A DNA stretch of 64,000 nt from Butyriboletus loyo (lineage: Eukaryota > Basidiomycota > Agaricomycetes > Boletales > Boletaceae): contig JBBPSI010000001.1 of assembly GCA_038093515.1 (NCBI GenBank), forward strand, positions 784,317 through 848,316, in the 5' to 3' direction. The notes beneath the pieces were generated by a model. The model was not told the origin of the DNA. It did not search any database and saw only the letters and a program-made list of their open reading frames with translations. Every line of letters starts with the position of its first letter. Position 1 is the stretch's first letter. Below are positions 55,234 through 64,000 of the stretch, piece after piece. The translations under genes were made by a program, and so were the position numbers.

Positions 55234-56940
55234 ATGTCCACCAACCCATCGCCCGCACAACCCCCTGCTCCCGCTCCTCATCGACCCCATGTACCACTTT
55301 CTCCAGTTCCCGGATCGAGGGGTTATGCGAACCTTCAGCGACAAATCATGAAAGATGCCCTTGCATACACGCGTGAACCCACGAGCGGGAGGAAGCTTAT
55401 CATCCCGAGGATGAAAGAGGTCTTTGAATCATGGTCGCAGGAGATAGCGTACGGTCAGGCTCAAATTGAAAGACTGGGTCCTCGAGTCGACTTTGGACTC
55501 CTCCGGAGAACCCTCCAATTGCAGTGCAACCGGATGCTCGTGTACTGGCACATGTTCCGTTTCATGGATCTACCACCAGAGATCATTTCCAACATCTTTC
55601 ACCTCGTCGTGTGGTCCGCAAGCCATCCCTCAGAAGGCGTAAGGCAGCGCTTACAGCTCACGTGGGTTTGCAAGACTTGGCGTCGCTTGATGACCGAGGA
55701 CCCGATGATCTGGAATGCCATCTGGTTCCATGACGCTCCTCCTTACGAAAGATCATGGGAGTGGTTCAAACGAGCGGGGTCAGCTCGCCTGGACGTTCGC
55801 ATTAACGAAGTTGATCCTGAAATGACCCGTGTACGAGACTGTCCAAAGTTCACCGCTCAACAGATGTCAGACATGCTCGACAAACTCTTCACTAAACTCT
55901 CCCAGATCCGTATGCTCGTTGTCATCGTCGAAAACTGGCCTCCCGCGCTTAGCGTCCTTCAGAGACTGCAAGCCGCTGGAAATGCAGGGATACCCATTAA
56001 CATTGAACGCCTCGAGATTCACCGTTCTGGCCTTCCTTATATTTGGATCGGGCCTGGGTTTGATACCCAAGGGCATCGCGACCCTGCTGTTTTGTTTGGT
56101 GGCCAGACCCGCCATCTACAATACCTTTGCTTATCGGGTATTCATATCGACTTCAACGACACGCCGCTGTCCAATTTGACGACGCTCGACCTTCGGCATA
56201 TTGCAATAGACTCGTCTCCTACACTCAAACGCTTCAGGGACATTCTTCGGAATTGTCCCAGGTTGGACAAGCTCACGCTGGATGGGTGCGGTCCTCAGCC
56301 TGAAGAGAAGCGGTTTGACCACGCGCCCGTCGAGCTCCCATATTTGAAGATCTTCACCCTCGGGTCTTTCCACATTGCGTTCGCGTGCTTCATCGTTGCA
56401 CAGGTCCATGCGCCTCGCGTTCGTGACTTGACCCTAATGACTATGACTGGCAGCGATTATATACCCTTGATCGGAGTGTTGACGCGGAAATTCCAGCAAG
56501 TGCGGATCTTGACCCTGTACAACATCGATCTGGAGATGAATTCGGTGGGAAAGCGGACGTTTGTCCGATGGCTGGACTCAATGCCCGAGATCGGGTATGC
56601 ACGACTGGCTCGGATGAAACCAGAGGTCCTCAATATGTTTGCGGAGAACCCCATGAACTATCGCATGTCCCCGGAGTCCCCTGCTCGCCACGTTCTTTGT
56701 CCAAAATTTCAATGTATGGAGGTTCAAGCCTTGCAAGCTCCAACGATTGCAGAGTTCTGCCGCTTGAGGAAGCATGCAGGAGTTCCGATGAAGAAGGTGT
56801 ACTTGAACACACCCTGGGCGGAGAGTCTGACACACGAACATCTCAAGCTGTTACAACAGGAGGCGACACTTTTTATTGCGCCTGTGGGAACGAACACGGA
56901 GGAGGAGAACAGGTTACTATCGGAAGGATGGGATGTATGA
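55234..56940 (+). CDS. F-box protein with leucine-rich-like C-terminus, single exon
   Basis: Intronless gene of 568 codons, unusual beside its intron-rich neighbours. Residues about 110-165 are an F-box: FMDLPPEIISNIFHLVVW, then LQLTWVCKTWRRLMTEDPMI and WNAIWF. The C-terminal part contains leucine-rich-repeat-like strands, for example LSNLTTLDLRHIAI, CPRLDKLTLDGCGP, LPYLKIFTLGSFHIAF and VRDLTLMTMTGSD. This is the common agaricomycete F-box/LRR family, expanded in mushrooms; substrates are unknown. The N-terminus is Pro-rich. A TATA box and a C/T leader precede it. Confidence 0.85.
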   Translation: MSTNPSPAQPPAPAPHRPHVPLSPVPGSRGYANLQRQIMKDALAYTREPTSGRKLIIPRMKEVFESWSQEIAYGQAQIERLGPRVDFGLLRRTLQLQCNRMLVYWHMFRFMDLPPEIISNIFHLVVWSASHPSEGVRQRLQLTWVCKTWRRLMTEDPMIWNAIWFHDAPPYERSWEWFKRAGSARLDVRINEVDPEMTRVRDCPKFTAQQMSDMLDKLFTKLSQIRMLVVIVENWPPALSVLQRLQAAGNAGIPINIERLEIHRSGLPYIWIGPGFDTQGHRDPAVLFGGQTRHLQYLCLSGIHIDFNDTPLSNLTTLDLRHIAIDSSPTLKRFRDILRNCPRLDKLTLDGCGPQPEEKRFDHAPVELPYLKIFTLGSFHIAFACFIVAQVHAPRVRDLTLMTMTGSDYIPLIGVLTRKFQQVRILTLYNIDLEMNSVGKRTFVRWLDSMPEIGYARLARMKPEVLNMFAENPMNYRMSPESPARHVLCPKFQCMEVQALQAPTIAEFCRLRKHAGVPMKKVYLNTPWAESLTHEHLKLLQQEATLFIAPVGTNTEEENRLLSEGWDV

Positions 56941-57073
56941 TGGAGATGGGAAACGGCATAATCTGGGGATATCTACTGTACCTACTTATAGTGAGAACGA
57001 TGATCCTTGTTGTGTACACGTGACCAACTGTGAGAGTCACATGATCGACGCGAATGTTTGTTAGTGATCGGGT

Positions 57074-57938
57074 ATGTCGGACAGACATATGATCATGACT
57101 ACCTCCCCCTCACCTTCATATGTCCCGTATGTCAGGCGGCGCAACACCCCTGCGCAGCTACATGCCCTCCACCATCTCTTCGACGCGACTCCACACCCTA
57201 CCCGCGCCCAACGCCAAGCGCTCGCCAACGAAATCGACATGTACGTACATCCCTTGGCCTCCTCCACGCTTATCTGATCCACGCCGATACCCTAGGGAGC
57301 TCAAGTCTGTCACCAACTGGTTTCAGAACAGACGTCAAACCTCTAGGAAAAAATCACTCTCTTTTAACGAAAACAATCCCGTGCCCCACAGTCCTGCGCA
57401 TCATCAACGTCCGCGTTCAAAAACACCGCTCGATCGTTCTAACATTTCGCTCGATCGCATCGCGGCCCTCTCCGAGCGCCCAAGCTTGACTTCGCAATTA
57501 AACTCGCCGCGCTTGCCACTCACCCCACGCAAGAGTAACGTCCAACAGAAGGGTCCGTCCAGCCCCTCGGGACTCTGGACGCACATGCTATCATCCCCAG
57601 CCGTTCCTCGGTCTTCCCCCGACCCTGAAGCGGCCCGTTTGGCGGTTCTATCGTCACGAGCAAAGATACTTTGCCCCTTGGAGTGGGCGTGCCTCAAAGC
57701 GAGGCATAAAAAGTGGGTTGATGAAGATGCGGACGGGTTGTCTATGCATTCTGCGGCGACACGCTGCGGAGAGGTTGATGAACACGGAGTGGCAGAAGTA
57801 ATTAATCGCGAGTCCGGACCCCATAGCGACGCCTCGAGCGTGAAGAAGAATGCCCTATTCTCTCGCCGGAATATGACGCCGCAGTTTGAAGACGTAGAGG
57901 CGGCCCTCACGCTTCTGGGCTTCAAAACGCGCTCGTAA
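57074..57938 (+). CDS. Homeodomain transcription factor, copy 1 of a tandem pair
   Basis: Homeobox protein with the DNA-binding domain near the N-terminus: RRRNTPAQLHALHHLFDATP, ALANEIDM, an intron, then ELKSVTNWFQNRRQTSRKK. Helix 3 keeps the invariant WF-N-R. The loop has no three-residue TALE insertion, so it is a typical 60-residue type. The intron donor is GACAT/GTACGT and the exon resumes at GGAGCTC, splitting the Met codon. The C-terminal part is Ser/Pro-rich, with a conserved-looking PLEWACLKARHKKW motif and a terminal VEAALTLLGFKTRS. It lies 232 bases from the second homeobox gene, same strand. Confidence 0.88.
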
Positions 57939-58170
57939 TTATGTTCAGTTTGATCGTTCGAGGACCAGGTGTTGTTGTATTCGACCTAATTATTCGTCTT
58001 TATTCCGTTGTTTGTTGTCATACTACTAGAACCGTTTGACTGTGACATGTTTTATGATTCGGTGACTTTTGCTCACGTGAAGACATTGTTAGCCGCGCGT
58101 CGAGGTTTTCTGAACCCCTGAGCGTACTCGTCCAGAGAGAGATCCCACAGCCTATCACACCCTCCTTCAA

Positions 58171-59194
58171 ATGCGTACCGTCCCCAGAAGTACCCGTCGC
58201 ACCACCGCTGCACAACCATCCGTCGACAAGGAGAACAGGACAAACCACGGCCCGGCCGAGCGAGGAACCGTCACCGCAATGTCAGGCAGGAAGACTCGAC
58301 ACCGCTTGTCAACCACAGAGCTCGCCCGACTCGAGGACGTGTTCAGGAAAGAGACACATCCGTCCCGTCAGCTAAAGAAAGATCTCGCGGCCGAGTTGGG
58401 AATGTAAGTCAGACCCGCACTCGATCGAGAGCGCTCCTCATCTTTGAACGCACACGCACGTACACGAACCCGACCACGACACCCGATCGCTCTATAGGGA
58501 TTACAAGACCGTCACGATTTGGTTCCAGAATAAACGACAGACGTCGAAACGGGGTCAGCCGCTCATCGCAGGTTTGGATAGGAACTTGGGCCGAACGAGG
58601 GAAGACTCTTGTCTACGGAGCGTGTCCTCTCCATCGCACAACGCCACACTAGACGCGTCGGGTGTCGATCCAGCGGCGAGTTCCCGGGCGAGAAGGGGCG
58701 ATGGACTGAACACGATCGCGTCCAAGGCGATCGTCAAGATCAAGCCTCTGCTCGACTCTTTGAACGCGTTGACCTCAAGGCCAAGAGAACATTCCGAGTC
58801 CAGGGAAGTAATGGACGAGGCACCGAACGTCAAGGATATCGACCTGCATCAACCTCGGACCTTGTCGGAAAACGCGATCGCTTCGGCCGAGTTAAACGGA
58901 AACGATCAGATAGCCGAGCAGGAACAGACCAAGGGAAACCCCGTCAGGTGGAAGAGAATACGAACGCTTGAATGGGCCTGCGAACACCATGCGAAGCGCC
59001 GAAAGTTGTCCAGAGGCGGGTATGTTAGACTCGGATCTGAAGAGGTTCAAGATGGTGATTCCAACAACACACGCATGGAATCAGCATTATCGCTACTCTC
59101 CCTCGCATCTTCGACGCAGGTGGGACCTCCAAAGGACGTGATGAGGGGTGCATCGCTGCTCCTCAGCTTCAAGCATTCCTGGCGCAGAAAGTAG
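58171..59194 (+). CDS. Homeodomain transcription factor, copy 2 of a tandem pair
   Basis: The homeodomain is RKTRHRLSTTELARLEDVFR, DLAAELGM, an intron, then DYKTVTIWFQNKRQTSKRG. The intron splits the same Met codon at the same phase as in the upstream homeobox gene. The C-terminal half repeats that gene's motifs in diverged form: RTLEWACEHHAKRRK matches PLEWACLKARHKKW, and MESALSLLSLAS matches VEAALTLLGF. It starts MRTVPRSTRRTTAAQ with a basic N-terminus. The two genes are therefore tandem paralogs. No TALE insertion is present. Confidence 0.88.
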
Positions 59195-59415
59195 CAGGTG
59201 TTCGATTTAAGGCCACATCTAGATGTCATTTTCTACATACCAATTTCGTTCGATCTCAGGTGGAAACGACTAGGCTACATTTGCGGCGAGACATGGTTAT
59301 GGAGTGTTGCATTGCGACAAGGTGCTAGCGGAGGATGCAGTGGTGTAAATATATGAAATGCTCGACAATATTCTCATCTCAGCTCCCTTTTACGTGCCTG
59401 TAATTGAAAGCATTG

Positions 59416-62400
59416 TCAATCAAGGGATGGTCTACTGCGTTTTCTACCAGTTTTGGTGGCTACCAAAGGTGTAGATCGATTTGGTGAGCGTGGTTGGATA
59501 TCCGAGTGGACGGAAATTTTAGTGGGAGCACGCGAGATAGGCGTCGTATGCTTTTCTGGTGACCCATTGACAGCCTTTGGTAGGGAAACAGTTTTGTTAG
59601 ATCGGTAAGCGTAGTCTGGGGCATCTGTGCCAGGAATGAGAAATGCACCACCCAACAGCATCACTCAAACATACCCGCCATCTCTTTGAACAGTGGGACG
59701 AACACCTTGAGAACTGCTTCATTGGAGACCACTGACACGTTCACAGGGTCGGCCTCTTGAAGAGTATCAACTGGCATATCCTCCTCTGCCTCGGCACCCC
59801 CATCCTCTGCTTGTGCCGCAGGAGTCTCGTCATCCGTGGTTCGTAGTCTCAAAAATGAATCAATCAGAGGGTCGAAGAACGTTTCTATGGGCGGCATAAG
59901 ATGCGAAGGCGCATCGAAGAAGTTCGTAGTGTCACTACTTCTCCAAGGTACCACAACACCGCCGTCTGTCTCCAGATCCGCCACTGTTTTCCGGGTCTGT
60001 TCATTTGACAGACCCGTGACTGCGGGAACACCGAACATTTCTTCGAATAACGATCTCCGTGGCGCGGCAGGGTGTTTTTCGAGCGTCTTGGCGGACGCTC
60101 CAGGGTCTTCGGGAAGAATGAAGTTGTCGCCCATGACTACGACACCATATTTGTGCGTCAGAGCTACTAGCGAGAAATCGCTTGAAAGTGGAAGTGATGG
60201 CTGATAAAAGAAGGTGATATTGAGGATACCGAACGGAAGGGTGTATTCCATTAGCGGGGTGGGAGAGGTGGCACGAAACAGCGTGACTGAAGACGACGTT
60301 GAGTCTAGGACAGTGGAATGAATCGTAATGAAGGTATCATGATGGGGATGCGACACAAGCATGCGGTAACGATGTCGATTTTTTAGGTGCCAGGTTACTA
60401 GGGCAAATGTCAGTCAACGTCGTGCAGCTGTGATTTTGGAAGGGAAAGTACCTGACTGAGAAACAACGTCCCAAACAAGCAAGTCTACACCTCCTATGAT
60501 AGCCAAGTATCGCCCACTCCTACCGATGAAATAGGCCCCAGAAGGTTGACGGCATTCTTGGATAACGAATGACTGCTGGACAGCATTGGTATTGGGATCG
60601 TAGAGTACGACGGAGCTGCCAATGGGAACAGCCAAGAGAGATCCATCGCGTGACCACGACGTGTGTCTAGGGATATCTGACCGGAGACTAAAACTTGATC
60701 TTGATGTCCACGAAACTGCGGGTTGTGCATCAATTTTGCAGTCTTAGCGGCTCGATGAGGGAGCTCACCTTCTTCACTCCCCTTCTTGTTTCTGGTCCTT
60801 CTTATCCGCCATGCCTTCACATTTCCATCTTCCCCAGTGGTCACGACCTGCACGTCCTCTACACCTGGACGAAATGACAATGAAGTAACCTTTGCCAACC
60901 CATGCGGTCGATCAATTCTTGTGTTCAGTATCCAAAATGTCGTCTTTTTATCCCAGAACCAGAGTTTGAGGTATATTTCACCACGAAAAGATTCATCACC
61001 TTCACGCCTGTCAATCGTGGCCATCCATTCACCGCTGGAAGAAATGACGGCTCGCTCGACACGGGCAGGTTCGAGAACTTTCTCCTCACGTCTGGAAACA
61101 CGATTTGAAGGCGAGACTTCTAGTTCGGCTATGAGGGTATATGCGGAGGGAGAGTATGTTTGAAGAGAGGAAGGATGAGAAGAGGGAAGGATAAGGGTTT
61201 CCGAGGGCTGATGGAAGGCGAGGGGTATGGAGGATGAGGACGGCCAGGAATTCGACACAAGGGGATCTGTAGTGTAATGAGACGTCGTATCTCGAGCAGA
61301 TAAGATGTAGATATACCTAACCGTATTCGGGCGAAAACGCGTGTAAGCTTGAGCGTGGACGAGCTTACAAATGCATAGCTAGCATCTGCGAGTCCCAAAA
61401 GATACTCTTCCTCCGCCGCTCTCGGCGGGGAGACAACAATGTTTTTTATCGGAGAACCGACTCGAGGGACGAATTCTCGTTTACCAGAATGTACTTGCCA
61501 TATGACCAGGACGGACTCTTCGCCACCGCTCAGCAGATACGCGCCATTGGCGGTAAAAGCGATGGAAGAGACCGTGTGAGCGTGCCAATGAAGCGTCGAT
61601 GTCTGGGATTTCTTTTCTACACCCACCACCTTGACAAGTTTGGGATCTAGACAATACCATAGTCGTACGACACCTATGGCATCACCGGTTGCAAAGTAGT
61701 CTTCGAACGGGTGCACAGCAAGACAGGTGAGGAGCTCCGGGGATACAAATTTGATGAACCCTGACTTGAGATTTGAGATTTGCGCAACGTATGCTTTGTG
61801 GCCGGCGATGGCGATCAATCGTTCACCGCTGGCAGAGATTGCAAGGCCAGCCGTCGCTCTCGTTTTCCCGATCGGTACGACTTGGGACGGCTTCTGAGTT
61901 TTCTCGGGGCTACTCGTACCTTGCGTCTTGAGGGAAACCCGGAGGACTATGCAGCTTTCGTCCTGAGGAATGTCAGAGTGACCTGCCCGCGGGGGATCTT
62001 GCACTACAGAAGATGAATAATTGTCGTTTGAAAGACCCTTGGGAAGACTCACATGAACTTTTATTGCTCTTCTTGTTCTTGACTGCGGCCACGAAAAGAT
62101 GGTCCTTGATTTTCTCGTGTGTGCATACGTGATGTATAGGCTGGTCAAGGCCAATCGTTCGCAAAAGCACACCTTCGAGGAAGTCCCAAATCTTTATTGT
62201 TCCATCCAAGGATGTAGTGATCAGCTGGAACGCATTCTGAGGGCTCAAAACTGCGGAGGTGATAATGTCCGTGTGGCCATCATCCCGGGATCCGGGTAGC
62301 GTGGATATGATCTTTCCGGAAGTCGTCGAATGGATTTTGATAGCGGGGCCGACGATGGAGAAGAAGTAACTGGAGAGGGAGTCGAGTACGGTTCGATATC

Positions 62401-62619
62401 GCTTGGAAAGGAGACGCACCTGCCGTCTCTGGTGAATATGGGAGGATGTGCACTGGTGGTGGAATCAGTGAGCGGGGACCAGCGCCATCGTCGGGGTGGT
62501 GAGTGTTCGGACTCGTTGGTGGTCATCGCTGGTCCGTGCGCGATGTTGTCCGTTGCATGCTGCGATGTCGTTGCAGCAACGGCGCTGGACGCGCTCGCCT
62601 TTGACTTGCGTGCTGGCAT
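59416..62619 (-). CDS. UTP17: U3 snoRNP protein UTP17 (NAN1/WDR75)
   Basis: Beta-propeller subunit of the t-UTP (UTP-A) subcomplex that starts 18S pre-rRNA processing. The first in-frame ATG is 62619 (MPARKSKASASSAVAAT). WD-repeat blocks include SPQNAFQLITTSLDGTIKIW, HTVSSIAFTANGAYLLSGGE, LTCLAVHPFEDYFATGDAIG, VVTTGEDGNVKAWRI, TSWSRDGSLLAVPIGSSVV and YFIGRSGRYLAIIGGVDLLV. The C-terminal helices end LFKEMA. A stop appears just after, but a clean 50-base intron (59625-59674, GTATGT to CACAG) joins EMA to DAPDYAYRSNKTVSLPK and the basic tail KTGRKRSRPSLD ending at 59416. About 930 residues. At least six introns. Confidence 0.9.
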
Positions 62620-63026
62620 ATGGCCAAACGCTCCGCCAACGAAAAATGCATCAGCCACTCACTCGGCATTTACCGGTCCAAATCAGGAAATGTTTTCTTT
62701 TTCTTTTTTCTTCCAAAAACGTATCGATGCGCGGGGCCATCTTCTCCATATGCAAGAACTGAGAGCACTCGGTGCTTGCCTACAGAGAAGGGCGTCCCAT
62801 TCGTCTCACTGAATCATGTCTATACGATAACAGCACAAGCAAGGAGATCACCTGGAAATACATAGAGAATAAATGCATTGCTACAATCCAAGAACGTCCA
62901 TCAATCGCTTCGCTGGGAGAGGTATCATGTCATCAAAGTATGTTGTCATGCAAAAGGACTCGAAGTGTGTGGTACAGAGGGGTGGTGTTGGCGGGCAGCA
63001 GAAAGAGTGGAGGCGATGGGGTCATG
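62620..63026. other. Intergenic region upstream of UTP17
   Basis: These 407 bases lie between the UTP17 start and the stop of the next minus-strand gene. A T-rich run lies at about 62695-62715. No coding frame or RNA gene was accepted. Confidence 0.5.
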
Positions 63027-63895
63027 TCAACAGCTCTTGGAACCTACGAAAGACCGGACGGAGCGACAGTATGTTTGTAGGTCGTCTTCGCTCGCATATC
63101 GTCTCGCCTCCAGCATGGCATGATGTAACCGTTCCTCCTCCACGAGCTCAGCCTTCGACAGCGGCTCACGTGGAGGCACCGGCCACCCCAACTCGGCCAA
63201 CGAACACCAGAGCGATACCCGCGCTTGCATATCTCTGCATTCTTTTCTCAGCATCCACAAGGTCAACACAGGGAACCTCAAACTCACCGCTTATACCGCT
63301 CAAGTAGCACCTCAAACTTGGTCCTACTCTCCAACTCCTTCAGCTCAAGATCACTCTCCCATCCCAGCTCCCTCAGTTCGTTGGGTCGATTTCTCATCCT
63401 ATCCACAAGTTCTTCCCACATCGATTCTTGACAAGCAAGCACACTCTGATAGCTCCAATAGAGTTGCATTGCAAGTGAACGCTCGTTCAACTTGTCAACC
63501 TCCTGTAATGGCATGAAGAAACGGGAGGCGGAGCCACTGCCCATGGTGCTTTCAGCAGACGACCAGTCGATAACATACAGTGGTAACTTTGTGGTCTGTG
63601 TCGTTTTAGGAGAAACCGGCGAGGGAGGTTCACCAGAATTACTCGTCAACTGTGTGTTCGCGTCCGAGATGGAATAGCTCCGATCAAACAGAGAGGACTT
63701 CTCTGTTGATTCGGAGTGGCTGGTTCGTCTTGAATCTGTCGAGGAGAAGAAAACAGAGCTAGGTTGGGGAGTCGGCATGTCGGATGAACCTGTTGGCTGG
63801 GAGCTTCCCTCAGGTTGAACTATGTCTCCGCTCATTAGCAACGCGTTGGCAGGTAGGGGTTGTGGGAGTGCAGGTAAGGGTGGAATCGCAGGCAT
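63027..63895 (-). CDS. Unknown protein with helical C-terminal domain
   Basis: I do not recognise the family. The ATG at 63895 opens MPAIPPLPALPQPLPANALL. The first 110 residues are Pro/Ser/Thr-rich and look disordered. From about residue 105 it becomes folded: LPLYVIDWSSAESTM, FFMPLQEVDKLNERSLAMQL, SVLACQESMWEELVDRMRNR and ELGWESDLELKELESRTKFE. The exon ends KFEVLLERYK with a donor. Using an acceptor at GAATGCAG it joins RDMQARVSLWCSLAELGWPV, LVEEERLHHAMLEARRYASE and ends SFVGSKSC. About 275 residues, mostly helical, perhaps coiled-coil. No catalytic motif. The gene seems complete inside the window. Confidence 0.65.
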
Positions 63896-64000
63896 ACGGA
63901 AATGCAGGATGGGTGCAGAAATCACTTGTCGAAAATTGGATGTAAAGTGGATGGGAAGGATAGCTTCTGTCTGATTAATATACTAGTCACAGCAGAGGAG

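Noticed and set aside
57074..59194. Mating-type A (HD1/HD2) locus
   Set aside because: The two homeobox genes are in tandem, share intron position and motifs, and no mitochondrial intermediate peptidase gene is in the window.
1..64000. CRISPR arrays, tRNA or rRNA genes, transposable elements
   Set aside because: I found no regularly spaced repeats, no tRNA T-loop and B-box combination, no rRNA-like segment and no transposase or reverse-transcriptase motif.

Overview
This window is nuclear DNA of a basidiomycete fungus, most likely an agaricomycete. Genes are dense and mostly orthologs of conserved fungal proteins. They are cut by many short introns (48-59 bases wherever I could place both splice sites). 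A basidiomycete-type DUF6533 membrane protein and fungal proteins such as Pom152, Pfa4, Pop3, a fused PABA synthase and Tti1 support this. I see no transposon coding sequence, CRISPR array, tRNA or rRNA. All gene models below were spliced by eye, so internal exon edges carry some error; exact intron positions are given where checked.

Layout: 0.2-9.3 kb holds the palmitoyltransferase PFA4, a tandem-bromodomain RSC-type protein, CutC, an F-box protein and a DUF6533 protein. 9.3-16.4 kb holds a G/C-strand-biased divergent promoter, ALG9, a conserved unknown protein, a tail-anchored thioredoxin and an RNase III-like protein that lacks its catalytic residues. 16.5-26.9 kb holds POM152, inorganic pyrophosphatase, gamma-tubulin complex component 4 and a TBC protein without the two catalytic fingers. 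27-38.9 kb is a run of seven strictly alternating genes: RRP1, 5-hydroxyisourate hydrolase, UBC12, a 2-oxoglutarate oxygenase, PABA synthase, TTI1 and dCMP deaminase. 39-53.4 kb holds POP3, an amidase, a GNAT protein, an FBXO21-like protein, a small unknown gene, a ketopantoate reductase, a xylose-reductase-type aldo-keto reductase with two GC-AG introns, and a PB1-UBA protein. 53.4-55.2 kb is non-coding and contains a short direct duplication. 55.2-64 kb holds an F-box gene, two tandem homeobox genes that share an intron position, UTP17 and an unknown protein.

Functional grouping is loose. Several genes serve ribosome or RNA biogenesis (RRP1, UTP17, POP3, perhaps the RNase III-like protein). 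Several serve ubiquitin or NEDD8 pathways (UBC12 and three F-box genes). Others belong to cofactor and purine metabolism (PABA synthase, ketopantoate reductase, hydroxyisourate hydrolase, dCMP deaminase). Nothing looks like a secondary-metabolite cluster or a defence island. The most unusual observations are degenerate active sites (RNase III-like, TBC), very small exons, GC-AG introns, the tandem homeobox pair and the tightly packed alternating gene order.
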